DNA of 21,015 bases, taken from the NCBI GenBank assembly GCA_937916405.1, contig CALFUF010000032.1, positions 1 to 21,015 on the forward strand. The letters run 5' to 3'. Below, piece by piece: positions 5,933 to 13,449 of this stretch. The translations under genes and the position numbers were made by a program. This stretch comes from an uncultured Prevotella sp. (GTDB lineage: Bacteria > Bacteroidota > Bacteroidia > Bacteroidales > Bacteroidaceae). Position 1 is the stretch's first letter; every line of letters begins with the position of its first letter. The notes under the pieces are model-generated. The model did no database searches. It was not told the origin of the DNA and was given only the letters and a program-made list of their open reading frames with translations.

Positions 5933-8518
5933 TTATTTGTTCATGTACTTCTTACCGTTCTTAATGATAACTCCCTTGTAGCTATCTGCAACAGGTTGTC
6001 CGTTCAGGTCATAACTCCGAGCATCACGCTGCTCTTTTGCCAGACGAACGGCATTGATACCTGTGGGAGCCTCTACCTCCACGGGAGTCTCCATCAGATA
6101 GAACTCATCAACCAGTGTGCCGGAAACCCTGTCTGTACCAAAGATAGCCTTGACATCATAGTATTTCCCACTATAATTAGTAGGGATACTTGCTACAGAA
6201 GCACCGAACTTCTGATACACACGCACCTTCTTGTCTCCACTGACAGCGTAACACAATCCGTTAATCTTCTCAAATTTCACTGCACGGACTACGATAAAGT
6301 CACTATAGTCTTCCTCACTCAGACTCTCAAAGGACACCTCACGAGGCTCTACAGGATCACCTGCTGTAATACTAACACCTGACGCATCGGTATTTTCCGA
6401 CTTCATCGCCTGCGGCATATTATTCACAGAACCTAACTTCACATGGACAATACCATTGAGACGGTCGTTAGGCTTGACAGTCAGTCCAAGATTATTCAGC
6501 GTGATGGCACCTGTGGCATCTCTTACATAGATTCTTGTCGTATAATTGTACAGAACTTCTGCGTCATTTAACTTCAATAGGACTTCTTGGTCCTGTTCAC
6601 CGTTCTTCAATTCCCCGATAGTCACACCATCCATGCTGACAACAGTTACCAGACAGGTTGACGAGATATTATTATCACCTGTGACTGTGATATGACAGGA
6701 CCCTGTGCTGCCCCCCGTCACATTACCCTCTTGGTCTACTGTGGCAACAGCAGGATTATCACTCTCCCAACTTAGCTCGAAATCATCTATATTGGGCTTC
6801 ACAACCACGTCAAGTTTTTTCTTCATCCCCTCAACGACAGTGACGGACTCAGGCAATGTCAAGCTTTGGAGGACATAGGCGTTTCCTACTTCAAAGGAGA
6901 TGACACCGTCAGTCATCTTGATTCCCGTCAGCCCCCACTCAACAGGTTCTCCAGACCATGAATTCAAGGACGCAGGCGAGGTACTATTGCTCAGTTCCGT
7001 GACATTTGCCTTGCCTGGGAATACATCATATTCTGTGGAATAGGTTCCTTTTCCTTCAAAAATCGTCTCATGTAATCCATCTGCACGAACAACCTCATAG
7101 TAGTTACGAGAAGGATTATTGTTTACTTCATTTCGGTTCCAAATATTTTGATTGGAAAGGTCTACCCTATGTACCAGCATACCGCTTCCAGGCAGATAAG
7201 AGTCCCACTTAAAACCCTCACGCTGGCGGTTCTCCAGCAAGAAGAACTCATTAGCCTCTGGGGTGTCAATACGATAACCCTTATTACTGCTATATAGAGG
7301 ATCAAGCGTGAAACTACCCTCTCCCTCTATCTTTTGCGGCTCATCCGCAAAGCCAACCGAATAGCGTTCATAGAGAGAATAGCCCACTGGTGTACGGGAC
7401 TTATTATTGTAACTTCCACTTGCCATAAGAGACCACAGATCAGGATGATAGCTCTCACCTCCCTGCTCATAATCTGTGTCATAGAAGTCGGGAAGACCCA
7501 ACACATGACTGAACTCATGACAAATAGTACCGATACCGTCAATCGTCACCGTACTTGGCTCGGATGTCCATCCATAAAGCTCTACAGAGCTGGCATAGTC
7601 ATATAGATAGACATTATCTTTCACAACAGATCGATAGTTATTCGGATTATAAACCACGGAACGATGAGGCCAATAAAGTCGTTGGTCATTTCCCCCATAG
7701 TTAGCGCCATAACCGGCAAAGATAAAATAGATCATATCCACGACACCGTCACCATCTCGGTCATAGCTGCTAAAATCAATGTCCTTATCAGCCGCATTGA
7801 CAGCAGCATAAATGAGTTCCGCAGCATTGTTGGCTCCTTGCGCATCATACTGGCTGTAGTCGATAGAATAGGGTCCATAGATATCGAAGTCAGGTTTGAA
7901 CTTGCCACAAGAATTGTCGGTGAAATAGTCACGTACGCTACCTGTAAAGCTCTGCATCACACCTTTGCCATCTTCATAGCCCTCATAGCCTTCCTGGTTA
8001 AACATGTCATAGGCAATCGCAGGATAATCCTCATTTGAGAATGTCTTGTCGTTAAAATCCACTAGAATGACCAGACCCTTGAAGTTATTATAGTCATACT
8101 GAGAGGCCCGGTTACTGGCAGCCCTGCGCCTACTGAGCACCTGTTGCTGACGCTGCATGACACGGTCCTTCATCTCCGCCATAGCTGGAGCCATATCGGG
8201 AGCCAGGTATTTCTCTACTCCTTTCAAGTAATTCTGCTCTTCTGTCTGACGTGCCTTGGCATCGTGCGCTACATGAGTGGTAGGCTCCAGCCTGCCATTT
8301 TTCAGTTCCGCATAGACATAGAAGCCCCTCTGGTCCTTAACAACGGAATAGCCGTCACTCGTCGTGTTAAAATGTCTCCACTCGTCACCAAGCAGTTGGA
8401 TGGTCACTTGACTGCCGTCGGGCTGTGTGATTTTTACTGTCCCAGGATGAGCAGGGGCCGCTATGCTCTGGCATACCACCAGTGTCAGCATATAAAGAAT
8501 AAATACTATTTTTTTCAT
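5933..8518 (-). CDS. Secreted M6 family metalloprotease (immune inhibitor A type)
   Basis: An 861-aa secreted protease. Signal peptide about 1-21; an N-terminal region found in Bacteroidetes M6 enzymes (22-135); M6 catalytic domain about 145-545 with HEFSHVLGLPD (His334, Glu335, His338, Asp344), a downstream LMASGSYN segment, and a calcium-site-like DRDGDGVVD at 253-261; a Big2-type Ig domain (about 552-627); an OB-like region (about 630-810); and a C-terminal tail with YDLNGQPV and KGVIIKNGKK that resembles Prevotella sorting tails of the type IX system. The frame is open upstream to a GTG at 8563, but that stretch contains the promoter; ATG 8518 gives a clean signal peptide. It is monocistronic and ends at the shared terminator 5876-5907. 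Confidence 0.9.
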   Translation of the reverse strand: MKKIVFILYMLTLVVCQSIAAPAHPGTVKITQPDGSQVTIQLLGDEWRHFNTTSDGYSVVKDQRGFYVYAELKNGRLEPTTHVAHDAKARQTEEQNYLKGVEKYLAPDMAPAMAEMKDRVMQRQQQVLSRRRAASNRASQYDYNNFKGLVILVDFNDKTFSNEDYPAIAYDMFNQEGYEGYEDGKGVMQSFTGSVRDYFTDNSCGKFKPDFDIYGPYSIDYSQYDAQGANNAAELIYAAVNAADKDIDFSSYDRDGDGVVDMIYFIFAGYGANYGGNDQRLYWPHRSVVYNPNNYRSVVKDNVYLYDYASSVELYGWTSEPSTVTIDGIGTICHEFSHVLGLPDFYDTDYEQGGESYHPDLWSLMASGSYNNKSRTPVGYSLYERYSVGFADEPQKIEGEGSFTLDPLYSSNKGYRIDTPEANEFFLLENRQREGFKWDSYLPGSGMLVHRVDLSNQNIWNRNEVNNNPSRNYYEVVRADGLHETIFEGKGTYSTEYDVFPGKANVTELSNSTSPASLNSWSGEPVEWGLTGIKMTDGVISFEVGNAYVLQSLTLPESVTVVEGMKKKLDVVVKPNIDDFELSWESDNPAVATVDQEGNVTGGSTGSCHITVTGDNNISSTCLVTVVSMDGVTIGELKNGEQDQEVLLKLNDAEVLYNYTTRIYVRDATGAITLNNLGLTVKPNDRLNGIVHVKLGSVNNMPQAMKSENTDASGVSITAGDPVEPREVSFESLSEEDYSDFIVVRAVKFEKINGLCYAVSGDKKVRVYQKFGASVASIPTNYSGKYYDVKAIFGTDRVSGTLVDEFYLMETPVEVEAPTGINAVRLAKEQRDARSYDLNGQPVADSYKGVIIKNGKKYMNK

Positions 8519-8540
8519 GAAATTGATAGTAATTAGGTCG

Positions 8541-8571
8541 CAAAGATACGAATAAGCGAGCACAAAACAAA
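8541..8571 (-). promoter_or_regulatory. Promoter of M6 protease gene
   Basis: On the minus strand TTTG (8568-8571), 19 nt, then TATCTTTG (8541-8548). The predicted leader before ATG 8518 is about 16 nt. The box lies inside the upstream extension of the reading frame, which rules out the longer start. Confidence 0.8.
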
Positions 8572-8634
8572 GAAATTTGTTTCTTTTTTAGTCGAGCGTG
8601 AGTTTTTTCGCCGTATGCTTACGGAAAAGATAAT

Positions 8635-9138
8635 TTACTTCATTTCATTAAACATGGCTATCTCAGAGTCAAAACATGATATTATTTCGTTCAGCATGGG
8701 ATGTGAGCGTTGTACTATCAAAGCTACATATTCAGTAATAGGTTTACCCTCATTGTCTTCTCCTTTTACTTCTGAAGATTTAATTGTATATTTCTTCTGT
8801 TGCTCATAGCCATTGAACCAATGCAAGAAGAGTCGTGCTCTCTGGGCTTGTTGACTATTGTCTGTACTGCACATGTAAAGCAATACTTCTGGATTCTTTT
8901 GGAAAAATTCTTCAATGATACAGATAACGGTTTGTGCTATCTTTATATCACTGGGTGATTTCATGTTTTCTGGATTAGCCAGATTAAACCAGTATGCAGT
9001 AAAGTAGGGATTGCTGTCTAATTCAAAATCAACCCTATAAATAATTCCGTTGTCTGTTGTAAAGATAAATGCCTTTCCGTCATACCCCACAATATATGGA
9101 CTATGCAGATTTATGGTATCAATACTAAGACTGTTCAT
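8635..9138 (-). CDS. DUF6169-like hypothetical protein
   Basis: A 167-aa soluble protein without signal peptide. The N-terminal part (about 20-60) reads as a small beta domain (AFIFTTDNGIIYRVDFEL). The middle holds an NPEVLLYMCS strand followed by a QRARLFLHWF helix, and the C-terminus is acidic. The pattern resembles the Bacteroidetes DUF6169 family, which has no known function; this assignment is from recognition of motifs, not a search. Its ATG overlaps the TGA of the upstream 57-aa gene (ATGA), so the two are translationally coupled and likely act together. The downstream gap to the M6 promoter has no strong terminator, only a weak hairpin at 8611-8624. Confidence 0.7.
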   Translation of the reverse strand: MNSLSIDTINLHSPYIVGYDGKAFIFTTDNGIIYRVDFELDSNPYFTAYWFNLANPENMKSPSDIKIAQTVICIIEEFFQKNPEVLLYMCSTDNSQQAQRARLFLHWFNGYEQQKKYTIKSSEVKGEDNEGKPITEYVALIVQRSHPMLNEIISCFDSEIAMFNEMK

Positions 9139-9308
9139 GGCTGAACAGTTTCAATATTATAGTAGCCAGAATCTTGGGCTTCTTTCAATCCTTGCTGTCG
9201 GGCCTGCCACCATTCATTGGTTTCTCTTTGGAATGCTTCTTTGCGCTCCCTTGCCTGTTTCCACCAGGCAACAATCTCCTCGCGCGTTCTTTTCTTTATC
9301 GGTTTCAT
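9135..9308 (-). CDS. Small basic/acidic protein, 57 aa, coupled to DUF6169 gene
   Basis: Minus-strand frame from ATG 9308 to TGA 9135, 57 residues, beginning MKPIKKRTREEIVAWW. It is rich in Arg, Lys, Glu and Gln with two WW pairs (residues 15-16 and 34-35), probably a long amphipathic helix, ending in GYYNIETVQP. Support for it being real: a good promoter with boxes at 9336-9366 gives a leader of about 20 nt; the stop overlaps the next ATG by 4 nt; and the codons use the same style as neighbours. I do not recognise a family. Size and coupling suggest an antitoxin-like or regulatory partner of the DUF6169-like protein, which is inference only. Confidence 0.75.
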   Translation of the reverse strand: MKPIKKRTREEIVAWWKQARERKEAFQRETNEWWQARQQGLKEAQDSGYYNIETVQP

Positions 9309-9335
9309 TTTGAATACAAATCATGTTCAACGTTG

Positions 9336-9366
9336 CAAAGATAATCATTATTTCGTAATATGCAAA
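9336..9366 (-). promoter_or_regulatory. Promoter of small ORF-DUF6169 operon
   Basis: TTTG (9363-9366), 19 nt, TATCTTTG (9336-9343) on the minus strand; predicted start near 9329 and ATG at 9308. It lies inside repeat copy 1. Confidence 0.8.
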
Positions 9367-9370
9367 CAAA

Positions 9371-9400
9371 ATCGGGCAGGAATTTGCGTTCCTGCCTGAT
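9371..9400 (-). terminator. Terminator of Rpn nuclease gene
   Basis: A 12-bp stem (9371-9382 with 9389-9400, one G-U) with 6-nt loop, 25 nt after the Rpn stop, followed on the minus strand by TTTTGTTTG. Confidence 0.85.
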
Positions 9401-9425
9401 GATATTGGTTAAAGTCCCATCGAAG

Positions 9426-10313
9426 CTATAGATTTTGTATTTTTTCTATTGAAAGCCCTAGACTTTTGGCTATTACATCTACAGGCACACCATTTTGCTT
9501 GAGACTACGGGCATTTGACAATCTCTCTTCTGCACGTCCTTCCGCACGTCCTTCTGCACGTCCTTCCGCACGACCTTTATCCTGTGCAGTCTTCATGGTG
9601 CTATAGTAATCCCAGTAATTCTTGATGCTCGCCTCGTACTCACGACGCTCTTCTGTTGTGTAGCTTGCAATCTCTGCTTGTTCGAATACCTTTTGGAAGA
9701 CCCGGTCTTGCAATGCTTTTGGGCGTTCTAACAGACGGGACAGGTTGCGCAAGACAAACATCCATTTGTCGAACATCGTCTCCAGTTCTTCCTCCTTCTT
9801 GTTGAACTTTGGCATCTCCAAATACACAAAGGTAAGCTTGTCATAAAAGACATGGTTGTCTGCCACATCTTTCAATTTAATCTCATGACGATAACTATCT
9901 GCGAGGTATTCGTCATTTGGAAACTTAAAATTAAGCACCCCCACTGTATATACATCTTCCAAATGATAGTCCCATTGCTGACCTTTGGGAGCCTGCTCAC
10001 GTATTGCAAAGGTGGAATAGTATAGGCTGCGGTCCTTGAAATAGGACTGCTCAGCCTTCTGCATCTCAACGATAAAACGACCACCGTCCTCTGTCTTGCA
10101 ATAGACATCAAAGACAGCCCTGCGATCACCATAATTATCACCAAGATGTTCGCTGTTCAGGTACTGGATGTCTGTTATCTCTTTCTTCGAACCGCTAAAG
10201 AGCGCATTTAGAAAACTGATGAGCAAATCCTTGTTCATCTCTGTCCCAAACAACTTCTTGAAACCGAAGTCTGTATATGGGTTAATATATATTTCTTTTC
10301 TGTCGTCTATCAT
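9426..10313 (-). CDS. Rpn family nuclease/putative transposase (PD-(D/E)XK)
   Basis: A 295-aa protein of the recombination-promoting nuclease / PDDEXK_2 family. The N-terminal INPYTDFGFKKLFG and LLISFLNALF are family signatures. The nuclease core reads FDVYCKTEDGGRFIVEMQK, giving Asp69, Glu83 and Gln85 as catalytic residues. The C-terminal part has four GRAE tetrapeptide repeats (about 246-262) and a helix-turn-helix-like end (VDVIAKSLGLSIEKIQ). The frame is open to a TTG at 10367, but the promoter lies in that stretch, so ATG 10313 is chosen. E. coli homologues are antiphage nucleases with intragenic small antitoxins; an in-frame ATG at 9596 would give a 56-aa C-terminal product here. The gene stands alone between two copies of a 69-bp spacer repeat. 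Confidence 0.88.
   Translation of the reverse strand: MIDDRKEIYINPYTDFGFKKLFGTEMNKDLLISFLNALFSGSKKEITDIQYLNSEHLGDNYGDRRAVFDVYCKTEDGGRFIVEMQKAEQSYFKDRSLYYSTFAIREQAPKGQQWDYHLEDVYTVGVLNFKFPNDEYLADSYRHEIKLKDVADNHVFYDKLTFVYLEMPKFNKKEEELETMFDKWMFVLRNLSRLLERPKALQDRVFQKVFEQAEIASYTTEERREYEASIKNYWDYYSTMKTAQDKGRAEGRAEGRAEGRAEERLSNARSLKQNGVPVDVIAKSLGLSIEKIQNL
9528..9575 (-). repeat. 12-bp coding tandem repeat, four units
   Basis: Four 12-bp units encode the GRAE repeats of the Rpn protein. Units 1 and 3 are identical and units 2 and 4 differ by one base, a 24-bp higher-order pattern. Loss or gain of units keeps the frame. Confidence 0.92.
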
Positions 10314-10333
10314 CGTGACACACTTTTCTGTTG

Positions 10334-10364
10334 CAAAGATACTCATTATTTCGTAATATGCAAA
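10334..10364 (-). promoter_or_regulatory. Promoter of Rpn nuclease gene
   Basis: TTTG (10361-10364), 19 nt, TATCTTTG (10334-10341) on the minus strand, about 20 nt before ATG 10313. It is the same promoter sequence as the one driving the small-ORF operon, because both lie in the repeat. Confidence 0.8.
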
Positions 10365-10368
10365 CAAA

Positions 10369-10398
10369 ATCGGGCAGGAATTTGCGTTCCTGCCCGAT
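10369..10398 (-). terminator. Terminator of SusCD operon
   Basis: A perfect 12-bp stem (10369-10380 with 10387-10398), loop 10381-10386, followed on the minus strand by TTTTGTTTG. It lies 24 nt after the stop of the last operon gene. Confidence 0.9.
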
Positions 10399-10422
10399 AG
10401 GTATCATTAAAATTCAATTCGA

Positions 10423-11844
10423 TTAACGAGTCGCTGTAATAACGGGGCTATTCTCATTGAAAAGTATAGCATTATCGAATTTGCTCTGACGCGAAGACCT
10501 GTTGCTCATAGAACGTGAAGCCTCAGGCTGTACCTTTTCAAGTTCAACGTTATATATACGGGTCAAATATCCAAGATTTGCATCAGCCGTGAAACTTCGT
10601 GCGGAAAATGCCTGGAAGTTCCAGCCGTCAAACGGATAGTAATCCAACAATGATCCTTCGAACTTTCCACCTATCGCTACATAACCATCTTCATCAACAT
10701 TCACATCAATGGTAGCAGCCATCGTCTGATTCTCAGAAAAGTCATATCCAATACCAGTCCAATATCCACCGTCAGTCATATCTAAGAAAATCAGATAGAT
10801 AAAGTAACGGCTATATGTTCCTACATAACTTCCAGATGTCATGGTAAATGTCGCTGTTGCCTCATCAGTTTCCAAAGGAATCGACCATGGGTAGTTGGTA
10901 TATAACCTGAAATCAAGAGAACTCGTCGAAAGTGTGGCTGGTACATAGTAATAGTCCTCCGAGTCATATGCCTCTGTAAAGTAAAGTCTGTAATCTCCTA
11001 AGAGGTCATTAAATTCGTATTGAACAAAAATCACCTTCTTCACTACTGGACCAGAGGTAATCGTTACCGAACCCACACGAGGTGCACCAGTCTCATTAGC
11101 TGTTACAGAACAAGTCATCGTATTAGTTCCAGCATTCCATGTTGCGGTAATCCACTCGTTATCACTATTCACGGTAACGGTCCTTGAGTGATCAATAGAG
11201 ATCGTCAACTCAGAAGCATCATTCGTAATTTTCACCTGATTCGTCTCAGGTGAAAGCAGGAATCCCTGCTGAGTAATCACAATATCGTTAGAATAACCAC
11301 CCATAGTGATAGTAACAATACCTGTGCGAGGATCTGCCTCATTATTGTCCTCAGCGACGATTTCTATCTGGCTAGTCTCTTCATTGAAAGTTGCTGTAAG
11401 CCAATCTACCTGACTTTCAACGGTCACATCCTGATTGTGGACAACGTCAATATCAAGAGATGCCTGATAGTCACCAATCTCATAGTCCAAAGATGGAACA
11501 CCATAGACACTACTCTTCTGTGTGGCTGTTACCTGAGCTTCTGTACCAGCAGAGACGAGTATAATAAGTGCTGAACGTCCTTCAAGTGACAAGTTTGGCT
11601 CAGCAGCTACAAGGACCTTATTGCCTTGCACGGACAACGAAAGCCAACTAGCATTAGTGGTAGCAGAGATGGTACCACTTCCGTTCACAACGATACTGCC
11701 ATCGCCACCTTCAGCCTCGAACAACACATCAGCGTTGGCAATCTCTAGCTTTGGGGTAGTCTGATAGGTCGCATCGTCATCGCTACAGGACGTGATAGAA
11801 ATCACGCCTGCCAGCAATATGACAAAACTTAATATCTTTTTCAT
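10423..11844 (-). CDS. BACON-domain surface lipoprotein
   Basis: A 473-aa lipoprotein, last gene of the SusCD operon. Lipobox ITSC (Cys20) is followed by SDDD, the acidic export signal typical of surface lipoproteins. Three BACON-type Ig repeats can be read (about residues 60-113, 145-195, 225-277), each with a conserved W-[LI]-[ST]/[AT] near the start and a GxVTIT-like strand near the end. The C-terminal 190 residues are a Tyr- and aromatic-rich beta domain of a kind often used for ligand binding. In SusCD loci the accessory surface lipoproteins bind the substrate beside SusD, the likely role here. It starts 24 nt after the DUF4302 gene. The ligand cannot be read from sequence. Confidence 0.85.
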   Translation of the reverse strand: MKKILSFVILLAGVISITSCSDDDATYQTTPKLEIANADVLFEAEGGDGSIVVNGSGTISATTNASWLSLSVQGNKVLVAAEPNLSLEGRSALIILVSAGTEAQVTATQKSSVYGVPSLDYEIGDYQASLDIDVVHNQDVTVESQVDWLTATFNEETSQIEIVAEDNNEADPRTGIVTITMGGYSNDIVITQQGFLLSPETNQVKITNDASELTISIDHSRTVTVNSDNEWITATWNAGTNTMTCSVTANETGAPRVGSVTITSGPVVKKVIFVQYEFNDLLGDYRLYFTEAYDSEDYYYVPATLSTSSLDFRLYTNYPWSIPLETDEATATFTMTSGSYVGTYSRYFIYLIFLDMTDGGYWTGIGYDFSENQTMAATIDVNVDEDGYVAIGGKFEGSLLDYYPFDGWNFQAFSARSFTADANLGYLTRIYNVELEKVQPEASRSMSNRSSRQSKFDNAILFNENSPVITATR

Positions 11845-11868
11845 ATTCTAATTCTTTTTTAGATGTGC

Positions 11869-13437
11869 TTAATTGTTAAACGGATTAGACACAGAGGCAA
11901 TAGTCAGTTTGAAGTACTTTGTATCGTCATTGCTGTCTGTCAGGATGAAGTAAGACGGATTGTCCTCGTTATCAGCAGACATTTTGAACGTTGTACTCTC
12001 CAAGTAGTCTATCAACTCATAGTAGCCATAATTGTAATACCATGTACCATTGCTGTAGTTACGGGCTGGGGCATAGGTGAACTTAATCTCCTTATCAGCC
12101 ACTGCCTCTACGTCAAGGGCCATCAAACCAGCGTAGTTGCCACTGACGAACCAGATACCGTAGCCATAGGGATCACCAACATTCACGAAGCACATCTCTG
12201 AGATGGTCTCACCCTCACTGTCAGAGAGAGCCTTACATGCATCGAAGTACGGACGGGCAGCAGCACTGATATTGCTGTAAGCCACGTAAGCCTCTGAGTT
12301 GAGGAATATCTCATGGAGAGGTAGCTGCATCACGGTAATGGTGGCTGTACCCAGTTCTGTTGTTATAGTGATAATGCCGGAACGTGAGGCGCCTGTGGTG
12401 TTAGCAGCCAGCTGAATGGTAACATTATTACCTTCAGAGGTAACAGTAATCCAGTCAGAATCTGTGGTATAAGTGAACTTATCAGCCAAGTTGAACGTGT
12501 AGTTCAATGTCGCAGCACCATTACCAACAATGATGCTCTCGCCAATGTTGTTGGTAACGATGGAAGGAGTCAGCAGTGCGGTGAACACAACACTGTTGTC
12601 CTCCTCAGCAACAAAGGATGCCGTTTCTTCATAGTATTTGAATACACGCACCTCTTTATCACCGATAGTAACAGGCTGATAGAAAGAGAAACCATCAATA
12701 TTAAAACAGAAGGGAGCTTCAATAGGCTCTACCTCTACTTCTTCCTCTGTCTCTTCTCCTTCTGAAGCATCAGCAACAACTGGTTCGATAGTTATATATC
12801 GGTCTGTAGCAGCAATGGACATATTATATGTAGTACCATCAACTACACCAACTGCTTGGTCAAACACCAAGTTCTCCATGAACTCCTTCATCTCGGTCTG
12901 ATAGGCGGCGATGCTCTGAGTAAGCTTGTGCATATACATAATATTACCAGAGCGGTTACCTTTCAGTGTTATGGTGTTCCCATCCTCACTGATGTTCATA
13001 ATGATGAAAATAAAGTCACCGTCGTATGCCTCATAACCACCTGCACTAGAAGAACCGGTAGGTGTGGCAAAGAAATGCATATAATCATTATAGGTGTCAA
13101 ACATCAGCACTGGTCCGTCCTCGTTGTTCAGGATATAAGTGGATGTTATTGACTTGGTGACATCATTAGCCAATTCAAAGCATACTTCAGCATTATGTTC
13201 GTCGAACTTCAAGGTATAGGCGTAACCACCATAACTCTGCTCACGGTCTGGGAAATAGTCCAATACCCATCCGTACTCTGCACTAGTCAGCACATTTTTC
13301 ACATTGGACAGATATTTAGTAGAACGTGCAGACGCAGAATCCTCAAACAAATCTTCCTGATCTTTTAAGCACGATGTTAACAACAACGGCAGTGCCAGCA
13401 GGAAATAAATGAATATATTCTTCTTATTCATAGTCAT
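11869..13437 (-). CDS. DUF4302/BACON lipoprotein
   Basis: A 522-aa lipoprotein with lipobox LLTSC (Cys23) followed by LKDQEDLFED, an acidic surface-export-like signal. Two ATGs compete (13437, 13431); the second gives MNKKNIF and is nearer to common signal-peptide lengths. The N-terminal half, with SAEYGWVLDYFPDREQSYGG, matches DUF4302 proteins, which are found almost only in SusCD loci next to a zinc metallopeptidase. A very acidic linker (SEGEETEEEVEVEP) follows near residue 225, then a BACON-like repeat (about 310-370) and a C-terminal beta domain. It starts 12 nt after the metallopeptidase gene. The function of DUF4302 is not known; a surface-exposed ligand-binding subunit is the best guess. 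Confidence 0.82.
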   Translation of the reverse strand: MTMNKKNIFIYFLLALPLLLTSCLKDQEDLFEDSASARSTKYLSNVKNVLTSAEYGWVLDYFPDREQSYGGYAYTLKFDEHNAEVCFELANDVTKSITSTYILNNEDGPVLMFDTYNDYMHFFATPTGSSSAGGYEAYDGDFIFIIMNISEDGNTITLKGNRSGNIMYMHKLTQSIAAYQTEMKEFMENLVFDQAVGVVDGTTYNMSIAATDRYITIEPVVADASEGEETEEEVEVEPIEAPFCFNIDGFSFYQPVTIGDKEVRVFKYYEETASFVAEEDNSVVFTALLTPSIVTNNIGESIIVGNGAATLNYTFNLADKFTYTTDSDWITVTSEGNNVTIQLAANTTGASRSGIITITTELGTATITVMQLPLHEIFLNSEAYVAYSNISAAARPYFDACKALSDSEGETISEMCFVNVGDPYGYGIWFVSGNYAGLMALDVEAVADKEIKFTYAPARNYSNGTWYYNYGYYELIDYLESTTFKMSADNEDNPSYFILTDSNDDTKYFKLTIASVSNPFNN

Positions 13438-13449
13438 TTTCTTTAAGCA

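Larger units (their letters stand above)
9332..9400 (-). repeat. 69-bp terminator-promoter spacer repeat, copy 1
   Basis: Identical to 10330-10398 at 67 of 69 positions. In minus-strand order it holds the terminator hairpin of the Rpn gene, then the TTTG and TATCTTTG boxes of the small-ORF/DUF6169 operon. The copies lie 998 bp apart, in direct orientation, on either side of the Rpn gene. Confidence 0.95.
10330..10398 (-). repeat. 69-bp terminator-promoter spacer repeat, copy 2
   Basis: Partner of 9332-9400 (two mismatches). In minus-strand order it carries the terminator of the SusCD operon, then the promoter of the Rpn gene. Confidence 0.95.

Noticed and set aside
8519..8563. GTG start adding 15 residues before the M6 signal peptide
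   Set aside because: It covers the promoter -7 box, and the extension would bury the signal peptide.
8611..8624. Hairpin CCGTA-TGCT-TACGG as terminator of the DUF6169 operon
   Set aside because: Only 5 bp of stem, and on the minus strand it is followed by A residues, not T residues.
9426..10313. Rpn gene as an insertion sequence transposase with terminal inverted repeats
   Set aside because: The flanking repeats are direct, not inverted, and consist of a terminator and promoter; Rpn proteins are PD-(D/E)XK nucleases and do not define an IS with ends here.
10314..10367. Longer N-terminus of the Rpn protein from a TTG
   Set aside because: The stretch contains the -33 and -7 boxes of the gene's own promoter and is identical to the noncoding spacer at 9332-9400.
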